This document shows positions 24,049 through 35,783 of a stretch of DNA of 64,000 nucleotides, piece by piece (the stretch's first letter is position 1; each line of letters begins with the position of its first letter). Source of the DNA: Symsagittifera roscoffensis (lineage: Eukaryota > Xenacoelomorpha > Acoela > Convolutidae). The translations under genes were made by a program, and so were the position numbers. The notes beneath the pieces were generated by a model. That model made no database searches and had not been told where the DNA came from. It saw nothing but the letters and a program-made list of their open reading frames with translations. The stretch is taken from the NCBI RefSeq assembly GCF_963678635.1, contig NC_087064.1, positions 47,971,346-48,035,345 of the forward strand. The letters run 5' to 3'.

Positions 24049-25104
24049 TGAACAAATTTTGACTTTCCTTTGGCACCTTCCAAAAAATCTTTTGATTGAT
24101 CAAACAAAAATGGGATCGTAAAAAAGATACCAGAGGGGACCCTTGGGAAAAACTGGGCAAACCATAGTTGAGAGGAAAACAAATTAAGTCCAAAATTACA
24201 TGGTTTAATTCTGACTAGAGCAAGCATACCTCTCTTGACATCTGCCGAGCGTTGCAATTTGTTTCTTTAGTAATATAGCTTTAGCAAATTTAAAGAATTC
24301 GAAACTGATCGTACGAATCGAAAGTCAGTTTATAAGTATAAAAAAAACTGCATACAGTTCAAACTAAGAAAAAACAAATGTTTGAAAAATCGTTTTGGCT
24401 CATAAAGTCGGAAAATTACGTTATTAAATAGTTTTGAGCTATTTTCTTTTATTTTACAGTATTTTTCTGTTATGATTAGTTTCTGAACATTGTAGCATGT
24501 TTTATATGTACTTTCAAACATTTAGATTGGTTTATTTGGCGGCATTTGAAGCAGAGCTGGTAAGAATGTTCAGCTGAACATCAGCACCTGGCTTATATAA
24601 AAATACGAATATAATGAATTGAACCGACTCGCAGCGAAGCAAATCTTTTTGGACTCTAGTTCATAAGCAGTCTTAACTTTTTCGGACTTTTTTCTAGCGG
24701 ACTTCATTTTTTCGCATTTTAATTTTACGGACTTTATGCTTTCGGACTTCATTCTCGTTAGGACTTCATTCTTATGCTTCGGACTCCATCCAAACTCTCC
24801 TGTGCGCGCTAACCTCTGCATATTGAAGAAGTTTTGAATGTCAAACAACTGAATTGAAGAGGATTTTCTCGGCTAAATAACTCTATAAGCAAATCTAAAA
24901 ACACAAAAAAAATTTAACCTACTTTAACTTTGGTAACATCGGCAATAATTGCCTGAATAACACAAATCAAGCTGCCAAATGGCCAGTATTTGTCCATCAG
25001 ACAAACTACCCATTTTTGATTGTCAGCTTAAATCAAGGCTGAATCGTATTAGAGCGAAAAAGGTCAGGTGGGGCTATAGCTCCTCGAGTTTACATATATA
25101 AAGA
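24049..25104. other. Intergenic DNA with a short CGGACTT-type degenerate repeat
   Basis: No gene recognised. At 24650-24790 a CGGACTTCATT-like motif recurs about seven times with variations. This creates a Lys/Ser-rich minus-strand open frame (24570-24848) that I take as repeat-derived and not a gene. Confidence 0.45.
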
Positions 25105-25185
25105 TCAAAGTATGGGGTGATTTGAACCCACGCTAAACCAGTCGACCATTTTGTCAAGTTTTGTCCTAAACCGTCTAGCTATTAT
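25105..25185 (-). repeat. tRNA-like SINE fragment
   Basis: On the minus strand TAGCTAGACGGTTTAGGAC (A-box-like) is followed after about 35 bases by GGTTCAAATCACC (B-box-like), a normal spacing for a tRNA-derived promoter. There is no complete cloverleaf. Confidence 0.45.
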
Positions 25186-26007
25186 TTTTTAGATGTGTTC
25201 GATTTCGGTCAAAACAAATATCAGGTTGAACTAACAGTTCCAATTGTGTAGCAACATCTCCTGTCTCTAAAGATGGAAGAACGGGATAGTTCGCTCGTCA
25301 CGGTTTTGTTTGCGGATCGCGCGCATCCGTCTTTGCAGTAGTGCAATCTAACAAGGCGGCGTGCGAATGGATAGTATCCACGTGGACTGTCAGGCTCTAT
25401 GAACCAAACCAAGTTGCCTGCTTATAACTTAACATCCGATTAGTTGCGCCACTTTGCCAACTTAGTGAGAGAAGGAACATATTCAAGCATCCAACTTGTC
25501 CAGATAGTGTTAGCGTATAATTGCGCTCTAGTTATGGCAGAAGTTATTTTTGAAAATTTAGCGACTGAAAACTCGATGCATGTTGATCAAGCAAAAATTG
25601 GTTCGGGGCCAACGCTTCTAAATCTAGTGGGTTGGAACTAGCAGCTGTGCTTGGTCTTGCGTTTAGTGACTGCTCAGCAAGGCAAAATTTTTACAACGTA
25701 TTTCAAACTTACAACATCACGCATGTTATCCAAGTTTTGGTGGAAATTCTTAACGTATAAGTGTCTAATAAATAAGTAAAAACCGCGTGACATGCATAAA
25801 GTTTTTTTGGATGCTTGCTATCGAAATTGGTATTAACCAAACGACCGATGAGCCCAATTGCGCGATGAAGTCCAGCTGGGCCAGTGAATGGCGATACTTG
25901 GCAATCCGACTATTCATTGTGATAATTTTAGCTCACTAGCAAATGACTTACGCTGGGACCAAAAATTTGTTTCTGCTCAGCAAAGTCCAACTCAAACAGG
26001 TCGGTAA
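25186..26007. other. Intergenic DNA, nothing recognised
   Basis: Short open frames of about 60 codons on both strands have no motif and no supporting signal. No gene called. Confidence 0.4.
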
Positions 26008-26301
26008 TTTCTATTGTACTCGAGCGAAAATGTTAGCGGGATGGCAACCATCTCAGCAAAAATGCTACCAACCGTTTAAAATCGACGACGAATTTTGAGG
26101 AATTTTTCAAATATCTGTCGAGTTTCTATTGTACTCAAGCGAAAATGTTTGCGGAATGGCAATCAACTCAGCAAAAATGCTACCAACCATTTGTATTTTA
26201 CAATTGAGTTTTACCCTTTCCATTTTCCCAATAGAAAACTTTTGTTCGGCGAAACATCGACGCCGAATTTTGAGGAAATTTTCAGATATATGTCGATGTG
26301 A
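26008..26301. repeat. Imperfect direct duplication
   Basis: A segment with TTTCTATTGTACTC, GCGAAAATGTT, AGCAAAAATGCTACCAACC and CGAATTTTGAGGAA occurs at about 26008-26118 and again at about 26123-26301. The second unit carries an extra ~55-base insert between the last two motifs. No coding potential recognised. Confidence 0.7.
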
Positions 26302-26490
26302 CAAGAAGGTTTTTTAAGACTCATTTTATCGATTTGGACGGCCAATTATTCGTCTTCCGTATACAAGGGCCATTAACTCATTCCGAAGACATCCTTCGTG
26401 TATCGGTATCAGCTGGGTTATCACCGCTTAGTATATGATGCCACTGATCAATGGTTGTAGATTCCAGGATCTCACCAGTGTGAATACCCT

Positions 26491-28430
26491 TCAAATCGGG
26501 TAATTTTTTGCAAGAGTTAGGCCACTGAAGACTGTGGTACTATGAATCAATATGAAAATGGCTGTAACTTTGAAGGTAAGACATTTCAAAACTTCTTCTT
26601 TCAAACGGGTTGCAAGAAGAGCCCCCTGAAACTCTATCTTTGGAATAAATAGCGCTTTCAAATGTGCTACGCTGGCCTTGCCAAGCACAAAGGCTAACTC
26701 ATTCTTAAGCGAACTCTTGAGTCGTGAATGAAGGAAAGGGACGACGCAGAAAACATCATGCGAGCATGTGAAGTTCAAATCGGCCAAAAGTCTCAGTGAG
26801 ATAGCTACGAGGTGTTGTCAGAAAAACCTAACAAAAGAAAATTGCCACTCAAGGAACTGCAGTTTAACCTCATCTGGATGATGATGGTCACATTTTTGAT
26901 CTTTGATTCGCCTTAAATCTTTTAGTAGAAGGCGAGCTCTCACGGCATAGGGAGCACAGTAGGCTGAATGGTTGTTTTGTATAGTGGATGATCAACCACT
27001 CTTCTAACGACTAACGTATCTTAAGATCGAGGACATGCAATGACTGGTCTGGACTCTCACGATTAATCTTAAAAGAGAAACTAAACTCATGGTTGTCCGG
27101 ATCAGGAGCGGTTCCTACATCGAGCGCGTTGCTGGCAATTTTTGTCGGATGAAAACCACCTAGTTTAAGCAACGAGACTAAATCTCTTCCTTATTTCAAC
27201 GCGTGATCTTTGTCTTGAAAAGAACCCATGGAGTCATCCATTAAAAACTTCTAGACAGCAGCTGAAGCAGCTGCGGGGTGCTCAGCTTGATGATCAGATG
27301 CAGTCTTCTGCAGAGCAAATTTCGCTTAAGTCTGCGAGTCACGAGCGCCGGAAAGGTTATGATGTGTGTATTGTGAACCACCACACTTGATGTGGGGTCC
27401 TCCCGCCACAAAAACCGGAGAGAAGGTAGCTCTTCTTCGCGGGCTCAAACCAGTAAAATCATAACATCAATGTTGGCTGAAACCGCTTATTCATGCTGAA
27501 AGAATCCTAAAAGTATAAAACTGAGGTTTTGATGGAAATTGAGCAATCCGCGCATCTTACCGGTTTTTTTGGGTTCCACGCCGGATGATGCGGGTTATAC
27601 CACTCACAATCGGCTCCTGGTTTTCGATCGAGTGACTTGACGGTTATGACATATCTTTTATGTATGTCATCTCTTATTACTTTGGAGCGACGGATCTCTA
27701 TCTGACCTCTTTTCTGAAGACGTTACTTGAGCTAAGGAGGAAAAATAGTTTTTCGGCAAACTAACCCCGTTATCACTCTACGCATTGTTACAATGTACCT
27801 CTCACCATCGAGAAAAATTTCGCTTTTCAAAATTGACAAAGCGTGCATTATTTTTCCTTAGTCTTATCACTTGTCGCCTTTAGTTGACTCCTGGCTTTGA
27901 ACATTGCCGACAGCAGCGCTAGTCGATACGAGTGATGCATTAGGGACAAAGTGTCTACTTGCTTGAAGGCTCCATTCGACTCAAACTCGTTCCAAGTTTT
28001 AATTTGGTCAGCTAGAGATCTGTCCTCGACAACAAGTTTAAAGCGAGATTAGGTCGAGATAAAGGACAGTGGTAACGCAAAACTCACAACTCACAACCCA
28101 ACCTATCGGAAGATGTAAGGTGAATGGTTAACCAGAGCCCTCCACTAGAAGGTAATCAACGGGTCCTATTACGTGGTAGAAGCCTTGTACTACAAGTATT
28201 TCGTTTTCGAACTGTAGTTCAGTAAATTTTATGCCATGCAATCCAATGCGGATCTGATCCTTAACAAAAGATTGGAAAAAAAACGAAAGTACACTATCGT
28301 TTGTTTTGGTGGAAACTTGAAAGTTTACTTGATGAGTTTTCATCAAGCTCTTGGACATGAATACATTTATGTCAAGTTAACCGGGAATACTAACCGAATG
28401 GAGTCGTTTTACGAGATAAGTGGATACCCA
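26491..28430 (-). pseudogene. Decayed BEL/Pao retrotransposon pol fragment
   Basis: Minus-strand reading gives conserved BEL/Pao pol segments in the correct order. A protease-like part with GPVDYLLV lies at about 28130-28350. The reverse transcriptase follows with HHPAWNPKKPGKMRGLLNF (about 27590-27530), LRFLWREDP (about 27410), FLMDDS in place of YMDD (about 27240) and GRDLVSLLKLGGF (about 27170). An RNase H-like part (26787-26491) has KALFIPKIEFQGALLATRLK and STTV. Several stops and frame changes separate these pieces and no integrase follows, so it is a truncated dead copy. The assignment rests on motif recognition without a database search. Confidence 0.8.
27877..27929. repeat. 53-bp direct repeat, copy 1
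   Basis: Starts CCTTTAGTTGACTCC and ends TAGTCGATAC; a second copy with a few changes is at 28517-28569, within and just beyond the BEL/Pao fragment. It may mark an internal rearrangement. Confidence 0.75.
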
Positions 28431-28516
28431 TGAGTGCGTGGAAGCACTATCCCAAAGATTAGGGCATTAGTATTTGTTGCATCAGAAGAAACACCAAGTG
28501 ATACAACTGGCAGGGG

Positions 28517-28569
28517 CCTTTAGTTGACTCCTGGCTTTGAATATTGCCGACGGTAGCATTAGTCGATAC
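28517..28569. repeat. 53-bp direct repeat, copy 2
   Basis: Same motif as 27877-27929, differing at about six positions. Confidence 0.75.
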
Positions 28570-29730
28570 ATAAATAGTATTTGCGTTACCTGACGACGGA
28601 GAATTTTTATTGTTTTTTGGAGGAAAATTTTTTCAGCTCCATGCAAGAGCACGTTGTAAAGATTTTCACAATCTGGCTCGGGCCATTTTCTAGCCTTGCT
28701 GAAATTACGAAAAATATGATAGCCCTGGAAGTACGCAAAACAAGTTGTTGTTCGGCTCTATACTTGGCTCGTTGGGTAGCCTTTTTCTCTTTCATGAGGG
28801 CGCAATTCCAAAGGGCGTGTTGATCTTGACATACAGAACATGGAGGAAAATTTGATTTTCTTTACTCATATCAGTACTTTTTGTGTTACTCATGAGAAAA
28901 ATGGTTATTAAAACTAGACGAGCCTTACAGTTTTTAACTTTTTTGGGAAATTTTCGGCACCGAAATTTTTGTTTTTACAAGTCTGAACAATTGCACTCAC
29001 GAGTCTCAACATCTACACTCACAAAAAACCCAAATGTGCTCAAAAGTCTGCACAAGTGCGCTCACGCGTCTGTACAGCTGCACTCCCTGAGGATTTTGTC
29101 CAAACATATGTCGCCAGTGAGTTATGGAGTAACAGTGTTACCAACGCACAACTTTCTTCTTCGGTAGCGAACTTGCTTAACTTGGGGGCCAACTTCCTTT
29201 TTTGTTATATTTTTTTTGGGTCTACTTCCTTCTTTAGGCCAACTTCCTTTCTTCAGCTTCCTTCTGTCGCCAACTTCCATCGTTGGAATGTTTGTTAGTC
29301 CGGACAACTCAAATAATGGTGATAAAAAGCTTGCGAGTTTCTATTCAATTAACAAGAGATGCTTTGGTGGATGTTGAGAGATGGTTTTTCTCAGTTGGCG
29401 CAAAATATTACACCGGACTGCCTTTAACAGGCACAAAAAACTTAACGTTAGAAATTATTGCGTGCGAGCATACAACATGCTGCAAAATTCACTCACAGGG
29501 CAACTATAAGATATGACTTGATTACTTTACCAATCTAATCTCCGCGCTATTCTCCACAAATTGAAGAAGTTTCGGAGAATCGAAAAAACAACTGAATAAC
29601 AGAGCAAAAACCTCTGCAAATCCATATAAAAAATAATTTTTAAACATAATTTTTTTTCAGTAACATCGATCAAGTGGTCAGTAATTGTCCTTGAGGCAAA
29701 ATATTTTTTTGACTGTCAATCTTAATCAAG
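28570..29730. other. Intergenic DNA with short simple motifs
   Basis: No gene supported. At 28985-29100 short variants of a CACTCACGAGTCT/CACAAG motif recur, and at 29185-29280 a CAACTTCCTT motif recurs four times. The DNA just before 29731 (GACTGTCAATCTTAATCAAGG) resembles 25018-25043, hinting at a shared repeat edge. Confidence 0.4.
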
Positions 29731-32682
29731 GCATTAAACCATAGTTGGTCGAAGAGCATTAAACCATAGTTGGTTGACCCAAGAGCATTAAACCATAGTT
29801 GGTGGACACAAGAGCATTGGACCATAGTTGGTGGACACAAGAGCATTAAACCATGGTTGGTGGACACAAGAGCATTAAATCATGGTTGGTTGACGAAAGA
29901 GCAGTAAACCATGGTTGATGGACACGAGAGCATTAAGCTTTAGTCGGTTGACACAAGAGCATAAAACCATAGTTGGTGTACACAAGGGCACTGAACCATG
30001 GTTCGTGGACACAAGATTATTAAACCATGGTTGGATGAGAGAAGAGCACTAACTCATGGTTCGTTGACACAAGAGCAAAAAACCATGGTTGGAGGACACA
30101 AGAGCATTAAACCATGGTTGGTTTACACAAGAGCAATAAACATTGGTTCGTTGACACAAGAGAAACAAACCATGTTTGGCTGACACAAGATCATCAAACC
30201 ATGGATGATGGAAACAGGAGTATTAAACCATGGTTGGTTGACACAAGAGCCTTAAATGATGGTGGACACAAGAGCATTAAGCCACGGTTGGTTGACAAAA
30301 AGCATTAACCATGGATGATGGACTTAAGACCATTAAACCTTGGTTGGCTGACACAAGAGCATTAAACACTGAATGGTGGACACAAGAGCATTAAACCCTT
30401 GTTGGTGGACACAGGAGCATTAAACCATGGTTGGTTGACACAAGAGCACTAAATCATGGTTTGTGGACACAAGAGCATTAAGCATTGGTTGGTGGAAACG
30501 GGAGTATTAAAACATGGTTAGTTGACGCAAGAGCATTAATTGATGATGGACACAAAAGCATAAAGCCATGGTTGGTTGACACAAAAGCATTAAACCATGG
30601 ATGATTGACACAAGAGCATTAAGAATTGGTTGGCTGACACAAGAGCACTAAACGCTGGTTGGTGGACACAAGGGCATTAAACCATGGTTGGTGGACACAA
30701 GAGCATTAAACGATGGTTGGTTGACACAAGAGCATTAAACCATGGATGATGGACACAAGAGCATTAAACCTTGGTTGGCTGACACAAGAGCATAAAGCCA
30801 TGGTTCGTTTAGACAAGAGCATTAAACCATGGTTGGTTGACACAAGAGCATTAAACCATGGTTGATTGACACAAGAGCAATAAACATTGGTCGGTGGACA
30901 CAACAGAAATAATCCATGGTTGGTTGACACAAGAGAATTAAACCATGGTTCATTGACACAAGAGCATTAAGCCATCGTTGGTTGAAACAAAAGCATTAAG
31001 CCATCGATGATGGACACAAGAGCATTAAACCTTGGTTGGCTGACACAAGAGCATAAAGCCATGGTTCGTTTAGACAAGAGCATTAAACCATGGTTGGTTG
31101 ACACAAGAGCATTAAACCATGGTTGATTGACACAAAAGCAATAAACATTGGTCGGTGGACACAACAGAAATAATCCATGGTTGGTTGACACAAGAGAATT
31201 AAACCATGGTTCATTGAAACAAGAGCATTAAGCCATCGTTGGTTGAAACAAAAGCATTAAACCATCGATGATGGACACAAGAGCATTAAGCCTTGGTTGG
31301 CTGACACAAGAGCATAAAGCCATGGTTCGTTTAGACAAGAGCATTAAACCATGGTTGGCTGACATAAGAGCATAAAGCCATGGTTCGTTTAGACAAGAGC
31401 ATAAAACCATGGTTGTTGGACACAAGAGCCTTAAGCCATGGTTGGTGGACATAAGATCATTAAACCATGGTTGATGGACACAAGAGCATTGAACCATGGT
31501 TGGTTGACACAAGAGCAATAAACCATGGTTTTTGGACACAAGAGCATTAAACCATGGTTGGTTGACACAAGAGCATTAAACCATGGTTGGTTGACACAAG
31601 AGCATTAAACATTGGTTGGTGGACTCAAGAGAAATAATCCATGGTTGGTTGACACAAGAGCAATAAACCATGATTTTTGGACACAAGAGCATTAAACCAT
31701 GGTTGGTTGACACAAGAGCATTAAACCATGGTTGGCTGACACAAGGGCATTAATCACTGGTTGGTGGACTCAAGAGCATTAAACCATGGTTGGTTGACAC
31801 AAGAGCATTAGACCATGGTTCGTTGAGACAAGAGCATTAAACCATGATTGGTTGACACAAGAGCATTAAACCATCGTTGGATGACACAAGAGCATTAACC
31901 CATGGTTGATTGACACAAGAGCAGTAAACATTGGCTGGTGGACACAAGAGAAGTAAGCTATGGTTGGTTGACACAAAAGCATTAAACCATGGTTGGTGGA
32001 AACAGGAGTATTAGACCATGGTTCGTTGACACAAGAGCATTAAGCCATGGTTGGTTGACACAAGAGCCTTAAACCATGGATGATGGACACAAGAGCATTA
32101 AGCCTTGGTTGGCTGGCACAAGAGCATTAAACAGTGGTTGGTGGACATAAGAGCATTGAACCATGGTTGGTGGACACAAGAGCATTAAATCATGGTTGAT
32201 TGACACAAGAGCATTAAATCATTGTTGGTGGACACAAGAGCAATAAACCATGGTTGCCTGACACAAGAGCCTTACGCCGTGGTTGGTAGACCAAAGAGCA
32301 ATAAACCATGATTGGTGGACACAAGAGCATTAAGCTATGGTTGGTTGACACAACAGCATTAAGCCATGGTTGGTTGACATAAGAGCATAAAACCTTGGTT
32401 GCTGGACACAAGAGCCTTAAGCCATGGTTGGTGGACATAAGATCATTAAACCCTGGTTGATGGACACAAGAGCATTGAACAATGGTTGGTTGACACAAGA
32501 GCAATAAACCATGGTTTGTGGACACAAGAGCTTTAAATCATGAATGGTGGACACAAGAGCATTAAACCATGAATGGTGGACACAAGAGCATTAAACCATG
32601 GTTGTAGGACATAAGAGCGTTTAACCATGGTTGGTCGACACAAGAGCATTAAACGACGATGTTTGGTGGACACAAGAGCATT
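29731..32682. repeat. Minisatellite of 29-bp units, about 100 copies
   Basis: The unit can be written AACCATGGTTGGTTGACAC then AAGAGCATTA. It repeats with substitutions and small indels over about 2.95 kb. Each well-preserved unit contains the perfect 10-base palindrome AACCATGGTT. A higher-order period of 261 bp (nine units) is visible at about 30706-31490, where blocks beginning at 30706, 30967 and 31228 are nearly identical. Because 29 is not a multiple of three, the minus strand gives open frames with a 29-residue period; these are by-products of the repeat. Confidence 0.96.
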
Positions 32683-33159
32683 CGGAACACTGGAATCCTT
32701 AAACCATGAGTATTATTACTTCTGTTTATAATGAGTATTTATTGATTCATGCAAAATTTTTTAATGAAAGTTTTTAATTCTAATTTGTCATTTTTGAAAT
32801 TTTTTTGAGAAAAAATTTAATCCATTACAGTCGATCAAAAGATGTTTTTTCGAGGGAACAATGATCAATTGTTAGTTTAGTTATGAGAGATTATAATATT
32901 TGAAACATTTGACGATTATAAAAGATTATTGAAGAAGCTTTAAAAGTTATGGTCAATGGCAACGGATTATAAGAGCTTTCAATCTCTTGGTTACAACCGT
33001 TTACAAATACTTTGAACACTTTTTTTTGCTAATTACGACCACTTTTAATTGTCAAAAGCCAATATAATAACCGGTTATAATCGATTACTCAAGCTTACCC
33101 GAGTCGAGATTTTTCACCTAATTTAAAGCAAGACTTGAGCGGATTTAATAATAAGAAGT
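32683..33159. other. Intergenic DNA between minisatellite and tRNA-like gene
   Basis: AT-rich, no ORF or RNA recognised. GGTTATAATCG-type and TTATAA motifs recur near 32890-33085. Confidence 0.4.
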
Positions 33160-33232
33160 CGACCACAGAGGGATTCGAACCCGCTATCTTCTGATTCGAA
33201 GTCAGACGCCATATCCGTTAGTCTATGCGGAC
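33160..33232 (-). tRNA. tRNA-Arg(TCG), possibly a pseudogene
   Basis: A 73-base minus-strand cloverleaf without intron. The anticodon stem TCTGA/TCAGA is perfect around the loop CTTCGAA, giving anticodon TCG. The T-loop TTCGAAT and the D-arm GGATATGG are present. One acceptor pair (position 2-71, T/T) and one T-stem pair (position 50-64, C/T) are mismatched, which suggests early decay or sequence error. The body resembles nematode Arg(TCG) tRNAs as I recall them. A run of only two T follows downstream, so termination is not obvious. Confidence 0.75.
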
Positions 33233-33375
33233 TTGTTGGAAGCTTAATATTCGCTGTATTTGTTCTACTGAATATGTTCAATATTTTAGACATGCACAAC
33301 AAATATACTGTCAGGATTTTTATTGTCAGTCTCTACAAAATAACAAAAATATTCGATTTTAAGATCGCACACCAA

Positions 33376-33712
33376 CCCCCCCCCCCCCCCCCCACCTCTT
33401 ACTAGAGTTGATGCCCCCCCCACCTCTTACTAGAGTTGATGTCCCCCTCACCTCTTACTAGAGTTGATGTCCCTTACTAGAGTTAGATGTCCCCTAACTA
33501 GAGAGAGAGGGGGCACGTCGTGGTTGGGGGTTTCGTGGGGGGTGGTTAAACGTGAGGGGGTTACGTCGTGGGTTGGGGGGTACGTTGAGGGGGGGTACGT
33601 TGGGGGGGGGGGGGTTTGTTGGATGTTGGATTCGTTGAGGGGTACGTTGGGGGGAGGGAGTACGTTGGCGGGGGGAGGGGGGGTAAGTTGGGGCGGGGGG
33701 TGGGGTTGTTGA
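33376..33712. repeat. C-rich then G-rich tandem repeat tract
   Basis: A run of about 19 C starts at 33376 and is followed by CACCTCTTACTAGAGTTGAT units of about 26 bases (33395-33490). After 33505 the composition flips to G-rich, with repeated GGTACGTTGGGG motifs and G runs up to 14 long. Both halves could form four-stranded structures, on opposite strands. Open frames here (Pro-rich or Gly-rich) are compositional artefacts. Confidence 0.85.
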
Positions 33713-33832
33713 CGTGATGAGCTGGTCAAAAATGCTGTTTTTGGGCACTTTTTGGAAAATTACTACATATTGGTCGCCCCTGGATGAACGTGTTCGTTCG
33801 AGTTTTGCAGAGAAGAGAAACGTTGAGTCTGG

Positions 33833-34086
33833 GACCTCGACCCGGGAAGACCGCTCAAAAACCGCCCAAAAACCTCCCAAATCTTGCTTGAAAAACCGTT
33901 CAAAAATCACCTCAAGAAATGAGCGGTTTTTGAGCGGTTTTTTAAGCAACATTTGAGCGGTTTGAGCGGTTTTTCCAAAAAAACGCCCAAACCGCCCAAA
34001 CCGCTCAAACCGCTCAAATCTTGCTGGAAAACCGCTCAAACCGCTCAAATCTTGAGCGGTTTTTGAGCGGGATCTCGACCCGGGTA
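33833..34086 (-). repeat. Foldback element of GAGCGG/CCGCTC units, copy 1
   Basis: The segment is built from ACCGCTCAAA units and their complements and is flanked by a CTCGACCCGGG box on both sides (33836-33846 and 34073-34083). It can fold on itself extensively. The reverse complement of the whole segment matches 55517-55745, including flanking boxes, so it is a dispersed element and not a local expansion. Confidence 0.8.
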
Positions 34087-34204
34087 GACTTGGATGCGGG
34101 TTTTACCTTGATGGTTATAGAAAGCCTTGTTGGTTAGCAGCCATTTTTAGTTGGATTTATAACCCTTATGTTTAAGCATACAAGTTATCCTTCAAACATC
34201 CGCA

Positions 34205-35168
34205 CCTCGGGTTGAGCTCCCAGTTATAACTATCGATGAAAAATTGCCAGCTCATTCTTAGTAATATTTTCATGGATTTGCAAAGCTGTTTCTTAGCTGA
34301 GCTTATTGGCGCTTATTTATCGAACAACTTTGATAAATTAGCGATAACTCAACTATGATTTCGCAATTAAAAATTTTTAATAAAATTGCGCTATATTGGC
34401 CAAATTGTAGCTAAATACTCGCAAAAAAATAACCCACAAAAAATCTATAAATCAACCATAAGTAAGTACAATAATTTCTTTTCGGATTTTTTTTTCATAT
34501 GTTTCGAAACTGAGTTGGATTTTTTGTTTTGACTTTATGTTTCAAAAGACTTGATTTTACGTTTCGAATTTGAGTTCGCTTTAATGTTTTGATTAACTCG
34601 ACTTATATTCTAATTTTGTGTTCGATTCTGCTTTTCGACTTTATATAGGGCCTTCCCGACTATGTATTTAAATGGGGCTGTATTTATCCCGGGATGCAGT
34701 TATGTATATGAATATGTTAATGTTTAGACGATGCCTCGACTAATATTTTGACCATGCCGCGACGAATTTTTTGACCGCCGCGACCGAGGTACAGTATTTC
34801 CAGAGTTTGTCCGCGGCGTTAAATCTTGTCTAGACTATGGATTTTTGGTCGCGGAATTAGTGATTTATTTCAACTTTTAATCAAAGTTCAGAGCAAATTA
34901 TCGATAAATTATCGATAAAACGTTAAAAATTTTACATCACCCATGAATTATTGCTGTTTAATCGCTAAAAAAATGATAATTTTACAGCGCTAAACTCAGC
35001 GATAGTCCATCGATAAAAAAAATTCATGATTTTTCCTGCGCTAATTTAGCGATAAACCATCGATAAAATTTGCTAGTGTGGCAATGAACATCGATTATTC
35101 ATCGATGGCGATCGCTGTTTTTTTTTCACATTTTTGTTGCCAATTTTCTATGTGAGCTCAACCCGGGC
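34205..35168. repeat. Possible non-autonomous TIR element
   Basis: GGGTTGAGCTC at 34209-34219 is answered by its exact complement GAGCTCAACCC at 35154-35164, with a further CGGG on the inner/outer edges nearly matching. The ~960 bases between contain no ORF but many CGATAA/TTATCG motifs. No target duplication is clear. Confidence 0.4.
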
Positions 35169-35353
35169 CCCTAATTTTTCGTATGCCAGAAGATGACCAA
35201 AAACTCGCACGTAGTTTGTGAGCAGGGATACAAAGTCGATTGACAGCTCCGTTTGTTATACCTTTCCCTCGAAATGGCTTTCATTAATTACAGCTTCGAT
35301 GACAGTCATAATCACTAAGACTAAATGAGTCTTTAATATTGTAGCTACCGTAA

Positions 35354-35763
35354 TGGAACCTGATCTAAACTACATTTTATGATTGGATAAATTAGATATT
35401 TTACCAATGTAAAGTATTTAATATTAACCAATCATGATCCATCTAACTAACAACCCACTTATTTGTAAGTGCTGAAGTTACTTGTAATTTCAGCACCAGA
35501 GAGATTTGAATTTAACTTAGAAATTAGTTGGACTCTCCCGAGCACTTCAGCAGCCGCAATAAACCAGTATACCCTAGATCTATTGAGCCTAGCAGAGACT
35601 AGTTAAACAACCTGAGACTAGATAGTATAAGAGTAAGATTAGGATCGGTATTAGACTAAGAAGTTGCACGAATCTATCCGGCCGAAAATAAGATAGCGTG
35701 ACGAGCAGACGGTGTACCCTATCCGAAATTACTCTATGAGTTAACCAACTCGGTCCTAACTCA
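35354..35763 (+). repeat. 5' LTR of copy 2 (410 bp)
   Basis: TGGAACCTG...CCTAACTCA, preceded by target duplication GTAA (35350-35353). It contains a CCAATCA box near 35439, a 13-bp hairpin (35469-35496), AATAAA at 35558-35563 and TATAAG near 35630. Which of these set the transcription start and polyadenylation site cannot be decided from sequence. Confidence 0.95.
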
Positions 35764-35765
35764 TC

Positions 35766-35783
35766 TGGTGCGACCATAAGTCT
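35766..35783 (+). promoter_or_regulatory. Primer-binding site candidate
   Basis: TGGTGCGACCATAAGTCT begins two bases after the LTR with the TGG expected for pairing to a tRNA CCA end. The complement continues into TCGAAC, matching a tRNA T-loop, although one base short of canonical spacing. The tRNA species is not identified; the tRNA-Arg-like gene in this window does not match. Confidence 0.7.

Noticed and set aside
23805-24257. Open frames spanning the N run
   Set aside because: They consist mostly of undetermined bases.
24570-24848. Lys/Ser-rich minus-strand open frame
   Set aside because: Generated by the short CGGACTT-type repeat; no other coding sign.
29731-32682. Several 65-103 codon open frames across the minisatellite
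   Set aside because: They have a 29-residue period imposed by the 29-bp unit, appear in several frames, and have no start or stop context conserved between blocks.
29731-32682. CRISPR array
   Set aside because: Units are directly abutting 29-bp tandem repeats without unique spacers, in eukaryotic DNA.
33448-34048. Pro-rich and Gly-rich open frames over the C/G tract and the foldback element
   Set aside because: They follow directly from homopolymer and repeat composition and overlap unrelated repeats.
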